From: Cesiribacter sp964504565
GTDB taxonomy: Bacteria; Bacteroidota; Bacteroidia; Cytophagales; Cyclobacteriaceae
Assembly: GCA_964504565.1 (NCBI GenBank)
Contig: CAZDEY010000008.1
Coordinates: forward strand, 160,121-224,120
Length of the DNA: 64,000 nt
Reading direction: 5' to 3'
The notes under the pieces are model-generated. The model was not told the DNA's origin. It searched no databases and was given only the letters and a program-made list of their open reading frames with translations. The translations under genes and the position numbers were made by a program. Positions 43,505 through 51,082 of this stretch are shown piece after piece (position 1 is the first letter of the stretch; each line of letters begins with the position of its first letter).

Positions 43505-46500
43505 ATGCAAGCACCGCTACGCTTACTTGTTGGCTTAGCAGCAACCTTATCTCTATTAATTTCAGCCCAAAATTCAACGGCTCAGTCGGTATTGCAAAGT
43601 GGCGATTGGTACCGGGTTTCTGTAACGGAAAGTGGTGTTTATAAGCTTTCTTACAGTTTTTTGAAATCGCGGGGCATTATTAGCGGCCCTACTGCAGTTC
43701 AAGATATTAAAGTATACGGCTACGGCGGCATAGTGCCCGAGCCTCGGAACCTGGCCCGCCCGCAGGATTTGCCGCAACTACCAACCCAAGCTTACGCCGG
43801 CAGCGATGGCCTACTGCAAGAAGGGGAATACTTACTTTTCTACGCCGAAGGCCCGCACACCCTAGTCTATAATACCGAAACCGATTGGTTTGAGCCCCGC
43901 TTCAATATCTATTCAGATGAAGCTTTTTATTTTATTACCGTAAATTCCGGTAGTAAGGCAACTATTGAAACAACTTCAAAGGGAAATTTAACTGCCCCGG
44001 CTTTAAATCAGTTTAAAGCAGCTTTTTACTATAAGCCTCAGGAAGTTAATATTATGAAATCGGGCCGCGAGTGGTACGGAAGTGGCCTGGGCTACACCCC
44101 CGACCATACCTTTCCTTTAGGCTTTGCCAATTACAGCGGGGCGGCCGTTCAGCTTAAAGCAGCCTATGTAAATTCTGCCCAGAGTGGAGCTACCATAATA
44201 CCCCAAATTAACGACTCACCTATGCCCTCGGTTTTCCTGCCCCGCACATTTAGCGGCCAGTACGATCAGAAAGGAATAAGCAGAGAATTTCAGCACGAAT
44301 TTTCTGCCGGCACATTCGCTGCCGGGTCAGAGTTAACCTACAAAGCGGCTATAGAAACCGAATCGCGCAGCGATAAAACCTATTTAAATTATATTCTGGC
44401 TCAAACCAATTGCCAGGCTACCTACGCCAGCCAAACCCAGCGCATGGTTTTTCCGGAGCTGAAACAAGCTAGCCGTACGGTAAATATAAATTCCAACCAG
44501 GCTACAATAGAGGTTTGGAATATTGCCGATGCTTTAAACCCAATAAAGCAGCTTACCGAATTTACCGGTTCGGTTCACAAATTTTCGCCGACGAATGCTT
44601 CGGTAAACTACGTAGTGTTCAATCCGGAAAATTGCCCTACCCCCACATTCAACCATCAGGTACCAAACCAAAATATAACGGCTAATACCCAGGCGGACCT
44701 AATTATTGTAACCAATTCCCTGTTTTCTGCCCAGGCAAATCGCTTAGCCAATTTCCGAAGAAGTAACGACGGCCTAAACGTAGCGGTAGTAGACCAGCAG
44801 CAAATTTATAACGAATTTAGCAGCGGCCGCCCCGAGCTTACCGCCATACGCGATTATGCCGCCAAAATGTACCACGAGGGAAAGCTTAAGTATTTACTTC
44901 TCTTTGGCCGTGGCTCCTACGATTATAAAAATATTGACGGCGACAGCGAAAGTTTCGTACCCATTTATCAATCCTATAATTCTTCCTCACCTACCCTTTC
45001 CTATTCATCTGACGACTACTTAGGTTTTCTGGAAGAAGATGAAGGTAATTGGACAGAAAATAACAGCGGCAACCAAACCCTGGAAATTGGTATTGGCCGC
45101 TTGCCGGTAACTACGCCAGAGGAAGCAAAATTTATTGTGGATAAGTTGATTCGCTACGCTGACGGAGCCGCTACCAATGGGTTATGGAAAAACAAAATCT
45201 TATTTGTAGCTGACGATGGTGATACCGGCAGCCCTAACGCCCACTTAAAAGATGCCGACGCCCTGAGTACGTATGTAAACACCTTGGCCCCGTTTTTCCA
45301 GATTGATAAATACTACGTAGATGCTTTTCCGCAGCAGGCCTTGGCTAACGGAAAAACCTCGCCGGCCTGCACCCAAGCCCTGGAAGACGCCCTTAATAAG
45401 GGAGCCTTAGTGGTAAATTATAGCGGCCACGGCAGCCGCGATTCCTGGACGCAGGAACGTATACTAACTCGTTCTTCCATAAGTAAGCTAAAGAACAAAG
45501 ACCGCCTTTCCATAGTAGTTACCGCCACCTGCGATTTTGGCCAGCACGATTCCAACATCCGCTCCGGTGGCGAATACTTTTTGCTCAACACCGAAGGCGG
45601 GGCAGCCGGTTTGCTAACCACTTCTCGGCCGGTTTATCGTAGCACTAATTTTAAGCTCAACGAAGCTTTCTACTATTACTTTACCCAGTATCAGGATGAA
45701 AAACTCCGGTTGGGCGATATTATTCGGCTGGCTAAAAACCGCAGTACGCCGGGCACAATGGTAGCGAACCGTAACTTTATATTATTGGGCGACCCCAGCA
45801 TGATGCCGGCTTACCCCAAGCAGCCTATTGCATTAGATGAACTTACTAACCTTAGCGGCCCGTCGGACCAGTGGCGCGCCCACGACCGTATAAAAATCCG
45901 GGGCCATATCCTTAATTCTGATAGCACTACCGATACCAAGTTTACCGGCATAGCCCAAGTAAACGTATTGGATAAGCCTACAACCTACCAGACCTTGGGC
46001 TACGGCGATAATTTGGCAACTTTTTACCAGCTACAGAACAGCACCTTGTTTAGAGGAAATGTAAAAGTTACGAATGGCCTATTTGATCTGGAATTTACTA
46101 TTCCTAAAAACATACAATACGAAGTAGCCGATGCTAAGGTAGTGGTTTATGCCACCTCGGAGGATAATAAAAAAGATGCTGCTGTGGCTACCACCGCTAT
46201 TGCTATTGGTGGGTCCGGCCCACCGCTGCAGGATGATGCCGCCCCGGAAATCTTGGCTTATTTAAATGATAAAAGTTTCACTAACGGTGATGTGGTAAAT
46301 GCTTACTCTTGGCTGTACCTGGAGCTTAGCGATGAGTACGGAATAAATACCAGCCGTTCCGGAATTGGCCAGGATATTACGGTTACCCTAAACGATACCC
46401 TTACCCTTACCCTGAACGATTATTATGTAGCTTCGGAGGAAGCAAGCAGCCGCGGTTCGTTGGCATTTGAATTACCCTTGTTGCCGGCCGGAAAGCATAA

Positions 46501-46882
46501 TTTAGTTGTAAACGCCTGGGATTTAAACGATAATCAGGCTACTACTACCCTTAGTTTTTTAGTTAGAAGGGACAAGGGTATAGAAATAAGCAAGCTGCGG
46601 GTAGTACCTAACCCGGTTCAAAATTTAGCCGATATACGTATTGAACATAGCCGCCCAGCCGATAATATTATAGGCAGCGCGCAGATTGTAGACTACCAGG
46701 GCAAGGTGATTGTAAATCAGGATTTTTCGGGTGAAATTACCGGTGGCACTATAAATTTATCTGATTTTATACAGACCGGCTATAAATTCAAACCTGGTAT
46801 ATACGTATTACGAATTAGCTTGCGTTCATTATCTGACGGAAGCCTTGCGGAAGAAAGCCAAAAATTTATCATCTTGCAATAA
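43505..46882 (+). CDS. porU: T9SS sortase PorU (gingipain-like C25 peptidase)
   Basis: Cell-surface sortase that removes the C-terminal sorting domain of type IX cargo and joins it to lipopolysaccharide in Porphyromonas. The 1125-residue protein has a signal peptide (to about residue 27), an N-terminal Ig/beta region and a gingipain-like C25 domain at about 390-770. The catalytic histidine is in VVNYSGHGSRDSW near 642 and the cysteine in VVTATCDFGQHDSN near 677. Near the C-terminus RVVPNPVQNLADIRI and the following 80 residues look like a type A sorting domain, so PorU itself appears to be T9SS cargo, as known for the family. porV follows 46 bases later, the usual pairing. Confidence 0.95.
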   Translation: MQAPLRLLVGLAATLSLLISAQNSTAQSVLQSGDWYRVSVTESGVYKLSYSFLKSRGIISGPTAVQDIKVYGYGGIVPEPRNLARPQDLPQLPTQAYAGSDGLLQEGEYLLFYAEGPHTLVYNTETDWFEPRFNIYSDEAFYFITVNSGSKATIETTSKGNLTAPALNQFKAAFYYKPQEVNIMKSGREWYGSGLGYTPDHTFPLGFANYSGAAVQLKAAYVNSAQSGATIIPQINDSPMPSVFLPRTFSGQYDQKGISREFQHEFSAGTFAAGSELTYKAAIETESRSDKTYLNYILAQTNCQATYASQTQRMVFPELKQASRTVNINSNQATIEVWNIADALNPIKQLTEFTGSVHKFSPTNASVNYVVFNPENCPTPTFNHQVPNQNITANTQADLIIVTNSLFSAQANRLANFRRSNDGLNVAVVDQQQIYNEFSSGRPELTAIRDYAAKMYHEGKLKYLLLFGRGSYDYKNIDGDSESFVPIYQSYNSSSPTLSYSSDDYLGFLEEDEGNWTENNSGNQTLEIGIGRLPVTTPEEAKFIVDKLIRYADGAATNGLWKNKILFVADDGDTGSPNAHLKDADALSTYVNTLAPFFQIDKYYVDAFPQQALANGKTSPACTQALEDALNKGALVVNYSGHGSRDSWTQERILTRSSISKLKNKDRLSIVVTATCDFGQHDSNIRSGGEYFLLNTEGGAAGLLTTSRPVYRSTNFKLNEAFYYYFTQYQDEKLRLGDIIRLAKNRSTPGTMVANRNFILLGDPSMMPAYPKQPIALDELTNLSGPSDQWRAHDRIKIRGHILNSDSTTDTKFTGIAQVNVLDKPTTYQTLGYGDNLATFYQLQNSTLFRGNVKVTNGLFDLEFTIPKNIQYEVADAKVVVYATSEDNKKDAAVATTAIAIGGSGPPLQDDAAPEILAYLNDKSFTNGDVVNAYSWLYLELSDEYGINTSRSGIGQDITVTLNDTLTLTLNDYYVASEEASSRGSLAFELPLLPAGKHNLVVNAWDLNDNQATTTLSFLVRRDKGIEISKLRVVPNPVQNLADIRIEHSRPADNIIGSAQIVDYQGKVIVNQDFSGEITGGTINLSDFIQTGYKFKPGIYVLRISLRSLSDGSLAEESQKFIILQ

Positions 46883-46897
46883 ATAGGAATTTCCTAT
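46883..46897. promoter_or_regulatory. Short palindrome between porU and porV
   Basis: ATAGGAA-T-TTCCTAT, a perfect 7-bp inverted repeat with one central base, directly after the porU stop and 32 bases before porV. It may be an operator or a weak hairpin; there is no direct evidence for either. Confidence 0.3.
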
Positions 46898-46928
46898 ATT
46901 AGGACCCTCCTTTCATACCAAGCATTTT

Positions 46929-48119
46929 ATGTTCCAGAAGACTATAACTTTTTTAGTACTGTTTAGCGTAGTTGCCGGCTTATCCGCCTCCGCCCAGACT
47001 CCAGATGATGACCAACTTGGCCGTAGTGATAACCTAGATAGTAATCCAATCATAACGGCAGTTCCTTTTCTTCTAATTTCGCCGGACTCACGTAGCAGTG
47101 CCATGGGCGATGCCGGGGCCGCAATATCAGCCGATGCTAACGCTACCCACTGGAATATGGGCAAGTTGGTCTTTGCCGATCACGATTACGGGGTATCATT
47201 ATCTTACAATCCCTGGCTCCGTAGTTTGGTTGACGACATGAGCTTGGCGTATCTGTCAGGTTACTTTAAATTAGATGAAGAGCAGGCAGTAGGTGTTTCT
47301 CTACGGTACTTTGACTTAGGCAATATTTTCTTCACCGACCTGCAAGGCAATAGTTTAGGTGATTACAACCCTACTGAATGGTCAGTCTCGGCAGGTTATT
47401 CCCGAAAACTATCTGATAAAATTGGTTTAGGAGTTAATGCCCGTTTCATCCGTTCTAACTTAGGTGAACAATTTACACAAAATTCCGGCGGAGCTTCCAT
47501 ACCGACCCTGCAACCGGCTAACGGTCTTGCCGTTGATTTAGGATTCTATTCTCGTAGCGAAACCAGGTGGTTTTCACGTGAAGGCGAATTTGCCTGGGCG
47601 GTAGTGCTTTCTAATATTGGTAATAAAATTTCTTATCTCGACGAAAGTACTGAGAACTTTATACCCGGTAATTTAAAATTAGGCACAGCTTATACAGTAG
47701 AATTAGACCCTTTCAATAAGCTTACGCTAGCATTAGATGCAAACAAGCTACTGGTACCCACTCCAGATGATGATCCTGATGCCAGCGAACCTTCATTGTT
47801 AGAAGGAACCTTTACTTCATTTGCCGATGCACCCGGCGGCTTCTCCGAAGAGCTAAAAGAAATAAGCTTATCAACTGGATTAGAATACTGGTATAACGAT
47901 TTATTTGCCGCCCGAGCAGGATACTTTTGGGAGCACGAAGACAAAGGCAACCGCAAATATTTTACTATGGGCGTAGGGCTTCGCTACCAACTTCTAAACC
48001 TGGATTTTGCTTACCTTATTCCGCAAGATCAAACCAGCCCGTTAGCGGAAACTTTAAGAATTACTATTGGCGTAAACTTTGATCGCAACAGCGAGGTTGA
48101 CCGTTCTATACGACAGTAA
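46929..48119 (+). CDS. porV: T9SS outer-membrane shuttle PorV
   Basis: A 396-residue FadL-like outer-membrane barrel that carries cargo from SprA to the PorU attachment complex. Signal peptide cleaved near SASAQ (residue 24). The PorV/PorQ hallmark PFLLISPDSRSSAMGDAGAAISADANATHWN is near residue 48, followed by barrel strands such as AVGVSLRYFDLGNI near 120 and a C-terminus LRITIGVNF close to the end with a short charged tail. Its position right after porU supports PorV over PorQ. Confidence 0.95.
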   Translation: MFQKTITFLVLFSVVAGLSASAQTPDDDQLGRSDNLDSNPIITAVPFLLISPDSRSSAMGDAGAAISADANATHWNMGKLVFADHDYGVSLSYNPWLRSLVDDMSLAYLSGYFKLDEEQAVGVSLRYFDLGNIFFTDLQGNSLGDYNPTEWSVSAGYSRKLSDKIGLGVNARFIRSNLGEQFTQNSGGASIPTLQPANGLAVDLGFYSRSETRWFSREGEFAWAVVLSNIGNKISYLDESTENFIPGNLKLGTAYTVELDPFNKLTLALDANKLLVPTPDDDPDASEPSLLEGTFTSFADAPGGFSEELKEISLSTGLEYWYNDLFAARAGYFWEHEDKGNRKYFTMGVGLRYQLLNLDFAYLIPQDQTSPLAETLRITIGVNFDRNSEVDRSIRQ

Positions 48120-48128
48120 TTCTTTTTT

Positions 48129-49406
48129 ATGCTGGATAGAAGAACGCCCCCCACCTACCGCAAGATAGACCATATTCATTTACCCGAAGCCGAAAACTTC
48201 GAGCTGGCCGCCGGCACTCCAGTCCACTTAAACCGGGCGGGTAGCCAGCCAGTAGTACGCCTGGAGTTCATTGCCCGTAATGGCTCAGCCCAGCAAAATT
48301 TGCCCGGACAGGCTTATTTTACCGCTCGCATGCTTACCGAAGGCACCGCTCGCTACCGGGCTAGTCAGATAGCTGAGGTAATGGATAGCGTAGGCGCTCA
48401 CCTGGAAACAGCCGCCAGCCTGGACTTTACAACTATTACCTTATACGCTTTAGATAAACACCTGCCTAAGTTGCTACCGGTAGTGCATAGCCTGCTTACC
48501 GAGCCGGCTTTTCCGGAAGATGAATTCAATACCCTTAGAAATATAAAGCGCCAACGTCTTAGGATAGACGAAACCAAAAACTCTATTCTGGCTACCCGAA
48601 CGTTTAGGAAAAAACTGTTTGGTAACCACCCCTACGGTCGGTATTTGGTTCCGGACGATTTGGACAACCTTTCGCCGGATGTACTAAAAAATTACTTCTA
48701 TACCAATGTTGCCGGGCAAACCGAACTGTTTATTGCCGGAGGTATTTCCGATAAATCCCTGGCCTTGGTAGATAAAATATTCGGCAATCTGGAGTACGAC
48801 CCCGATCGGTATTCGTTTGATGAATTCGACGCTAATTATGTTTCGGAAGATATTTATTCAGCGCGTAAAGATAGTGTACAGAGTAGTCTGAGAATTGGCA
48901 AGCCTCTGTTTACCATGCGCCACCCCGACTACCACCGGTTTTCAGTGATGAATACCCTGTTAGGTGGTTACTTTGGCAGCCGGTTAATGAAGGTTATTCG
49001 CGAAGAGAAAGGGTATACCTACGGAATATACTCTAGCCTAAACAGCCTAAAGAGCACTGGCTACTTTGCAATTGGCGCCGATGTGGTAGGCGAGGCCACC
49101 CAGCAGGCTATTGACGAAATTTATAACCAGATAGAACTTCTGCGTAAGGTTACACCAAGCCAAACTGAGGTTGAAACTGTGCAGAACTATATGGTAGGCA
49201 CTTTTTTAGGCAGCCTGAACACCCCGTTTGCCATTGCTGATAAATACAAAAATTTGTATTTTAATAGAATGCCTTTAAGCTTTTATGCCGACCACGTAAA
49301 GCAGATATACAATACTGATGCCGAGCAGGTACAGGAGCTGGCTCAAAAATATCTGAACCCAAATGAAATGCTAACTGTAGCAGTAGGCTGTGTGCCTAAA
49401 AACTAA
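48129..49406 (+). CDS. M16 (pitrilysin-like) family protein lacking the zinc motif
   Basis: A 425-residue two-lobed M16 homologue. The N-lobe shows ARNGSAQQNLPGQAYFTARMLTEGT near residue 50, where active members have HFLEH; here it reads YFTAR, so the HxxEH zinc site is absent. The C-lobe keeps the RxxxY pair (MKVIREEKGYTYGIYS near 290) that active heterodimers take from the non-catalytic subunit. By analogy with alpha/beta mitochondrial processing peptidase and paired bacterial M16B proteins, it is probably the partner subunit of a catalytic M16 gene elsewhere. It starts 9 bases after porV, so it may be co-transcribed with the T9SS pair. No signal peptide is visible. Confidence 0.85.
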   Translation: MLDRRTPPTYRKIDHIHLPEAENFELAAGTPVHLNRAGSQPVVRLEFIARNGSAQQNLPGQAYFTARMLTEGTARYRASQIAEVMDSVGAHLETAASLDFTTITLYALDKHLPKLLPVVHSLLTEPAFPEDEFNTLRNIKRQRLRIDETKNSILATRTFRKKLFGNHPYGRYLVPDDLDNLSPDVLKNYFYTNVAGQTELFIAGGISDKSLALVDKIFGNLEYDPDRYSFDEFDANYVSEDIYSARKDSVQSSLRIGKPLFTMRHPDYHRFSVMNTLLGGYFGSRLMKVIREEKGYTYGIYSSLNSLKSTGYFAIGADVVGEATQQAIDEIYNQIELLRKVTPSQTEVETVQNYMVGTFLGSLNTPFAIADKYKNLYFNRMPLSFYADHVKQIYNTDAEQVQELAQKYLNPNEMLTVAVGCVPKN

Positions 49407-49477
49407 AAGCCCAGCGTAATTAAAGCTAGTAGAATAAATAGAATAGCCTCAATCATTCCGTTCATTACCTTTTTCAT
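49403..49477 (-). CDS. Candidate 24-residue membrane micropeptide
   Basis: An ATG frame encoding a 24-residue peptide: MKKVMNGMIEA, then about 12 aliphatic residues and LGF. Two lysines precede a single hydrophobic helix, as in known bacterial small membrane proteins. Its last 4 bases overlap the M16 stop on the opposite strand. A perfect palindrome lies 12 bases upstream and it diverges from the TetR gene, so joint regulation is possible. Chance cannot be excluded at this size. Confidence 0.35.
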   Translation of the reverse strand: MKKVMNGMIEAILFILLALITLGF

Positions 49478-49488
49478 TGCTATATAAT

Positions 49489-49505
49489 TTTAGTAGGCTA
49501 CTAAA
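49489..49505. promoter_or_regulatory. Palindromic site, candidate TetR operator
   Basis: TTTAGTAG-G-CTACTAAA, a perfect 8-bp inverted repeat with one central base, in the region between the 24-residue micro-ORF and the TetR gene. Length and symmetry suit binding by a TetR dimer; it is 155 bases from the TetR start codon. Confidence 0.4.
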
Positions 49506-49621
49506 GTAGACAGGTTGCCCGACAGTTTCCGGCAATTGTTGGGCTTAACGTTTCTTATGTAAGTTTTAGGTGTTTCTGCAAAACCCAGGCTTTGGTCTTC
49601 AATCATATTTGATTGGTAAAG

Positions 49622-49653
49622 TTGAATACGGTTTTAAAAATATTCTATCTTTA
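49622..49653 (+). promoter_or_regulatory. Promoter of the TetR gene
   Basis: TTG at 49622-49624, 21-base spacer, TATCTTTA at 49646-49653, only 7 bases before the ATG. If used, the mRNA would have almost no leader. Confidence 0.55.
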
Positions 49654-49660
49654 AGGCACC

Positions 49661-50251
49661 ATGCGCCAAAAAGCCTCCAGCAAAAAAAAGCAATTAGAGC
49701 AAACTGCTACTTCCTTATTTCAAGAACGAGGCTACGCAGCAACCTCTATGCGCGATATGGCCCAGGCTCTAGGCATTGAGGCAGCCAGTTTATACAGCCA
49801 TATAAAGTCTAAGGAAGAAATCCTGCAAAATGTATGCTTTAGAATGGCCCGGCAGTTTTTTGCCTCGCAGGAAGAAGCCCTGGCCAAAGCACCTAATGAC
49901 CCGGTAGAACAACTTAGCGCCGTAATTATTGCCCACATAAAGGTTATAACGGAGGATACCTCAGCCTCAGCAGTATTTTTTAGTGAGTGGCGGCACCTTA
50001 GCGAGCCCTACCATACCGAACTACAAGCTATGCGGCGGAAGTACGAAGGGGTATTCCAAAAAATCTTAGATAAAGGTATAGCCAACGGCAAGATTATTGA
50101 GCTAAACACTCGCTTTGCGGTTTTTACAATACTTTCGGCCCTAAACTGGACCCATAACTGGTATAAACCCAGCGGCCCCCAAACTCCTGAGCAAATTGGC
50201 CGTAACCTGGCGGATACTATTCTAAACGGTTTAAGAAGAAGATCCGAATAA
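49661..50251 (+). CDS. TetR/AcrR family transcriptional regulator
   Basis: A 196-residue repressor-type protein. The N-terminal helix-turn-helix (QTATSLFQERGYAATSMRDMA, then LGIEAASLYSHIKSKEEIL) at about residues 13-55 is canonical TetR. The C-terminal part (AAVIIAHIKVITEDTSASAVFFSEWRHL near 85-115) is a helical ligand-binding and dimerisation domain resembling regulators of fatty-acid or aromatic catabolism. The effector is unknown. A palindrome upstream is a candidate autoregulatory operator. No efflux pump or catabolic operon is adjacent. Confidence 0.92.
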   Translation: MRQKASSKKKQLEQTATSLFQERGYAATSMRDMAQALGIEAASLYSHIKSKEEILQNVCFRMARQFFASQEEALAKAPNDPVEQLSAVIIAHIKVITEDTSASAVFFSEWRHLSEPYHTELQAMRRKYEGVFQKILDKGIANGKIIELNTRFAVFTILSALNWTHNWYKPSGPQTPEQIGRNLADTILNGLRRRSE

Positions 50252-50349
50252 AAGTAAATTACTATTTATCAGCAGCTTAACGCCGGCAATTTGCAATTCT
50301 GCTATAAGCTTGTAATTTGCAGTCTCCTTTTTACCTACCACTTAGAGCT

Positions 50350-50955
50350 ATGCGTAGATCTTTACGGGTATTACTGATAATAATTTCATTAGTAGCAGCC
50401 TATAGTGCCTGCCAGCGGGCTAGCGAAGAAAATACCGGTGATAGCAGCCTGGTAGTTCTGGAAGCTGATTCTATACAAAATGCTTATAATGAAAAGTTAA
50501 GCTACGTAGATGCTGCCTGGACTACTTACCAGACCGAAGAAGAGGAAAAACTAACCGATTTAAAGCGCCTGCTGCAAGAAATAAGCTATACTGAATCTTA
50601 CAACCAGGAACGCTACGATACCTTAATGCAGGCCGTAGAACGTATCCAGAATAATATGCTGGATGCTAGTGCCATGACGAGCCGGCAAATAGATCAGTTC
50701 GATTCAGCGGTAAGCAGTCTGCAATCGGCAGTTATAGATTTCGCCATGACCCACCCGGACTTTGAAAAGTACCCGATGATGTCGCATTTGGTGGATAGCG
50801 TAGGTACCCGCGATCAGCGTATACTATTTCACCGGGTAAAGTACGATGATTACGCTCGGGATTATAATAATTTTTTACTCCCCGCCCGCCAATATGTGCC
50901 GGAATTATCGGAGGCTGAAATAAATGAGCGCCCGCTGTTTCAGCTAGAAGATTAA
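50350..50955 (+). CDS. Lipoprotein of unknown function, helical
   Basis: A 201-residue lipoprotein from the ATG at 50350 (signal MRRSLRVLLIIISLVAAYSAC, lipobox Cys at 21); an upstream ATG adds 11 residues and weakens the signal. The mature part is mostly charged helix (QTEEEEKLTDLKRLLQEI; YDTLMQAVERIQNNML), with YARDYNNFLLPARQ near 170 faintly recalling LemA proteins. I would not assign LemA. A bidirectional-looking hairpin follows 84 bases after the stop. Confidence 0.7.
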   Translation: MRRSLRVLLIIISLVAAYSACQRASEENTGDSSLVVLEADSIQNAYNEKLSYVDAAWTTYQTEEEEKLTDLKRLLQEISYTESYNQERYDTLMQAVERIQNNMLDASAMTSRQIDQFDSAVSSLQSAVIDFAMTHPDFEKYPMMSHLVDSVGTRDQRILFHRVKYDDYARDYNNFLLPARQYVPELSEAEINERPLFQLED

Positions 50956-51039
50956 GTAATGGCCGCTCTTGCTTCAATAGCCAGTTGGTGAAGGTGCCAA
51001 TATCCAGACGAAAATTATCATCTACTAGTGTTTTATAAG

Positions 51040-51069
51040 CTTGGCTCAAGGTTAAAACCTTGAGCCAAG
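51040..51069. terminator. Bidirectional terminator hairpin
   Basis: A perfect 14-bp inverted repeat (arm CTTGGCTCAAGGTT, loop AA) between the convergent lipoprotein gene and pepF. Confidence 0.8.
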
Positions 51070-51082
51070 AAGAGTTCATAAC

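Noticed and set aside
50350..50955. LemA family protein
   Set aside because: Only a faint resemblance in one helix and no LemA N-terminal helix arrangement; kept as unknown lipoprotein.
50732..51079. A 115-codon minus-strand frame opposite the lipoprotein gene
   Set aside because: It lies antisense to the lipoprotein coding region and crosses the bidirectional terminator; no protein-like features.
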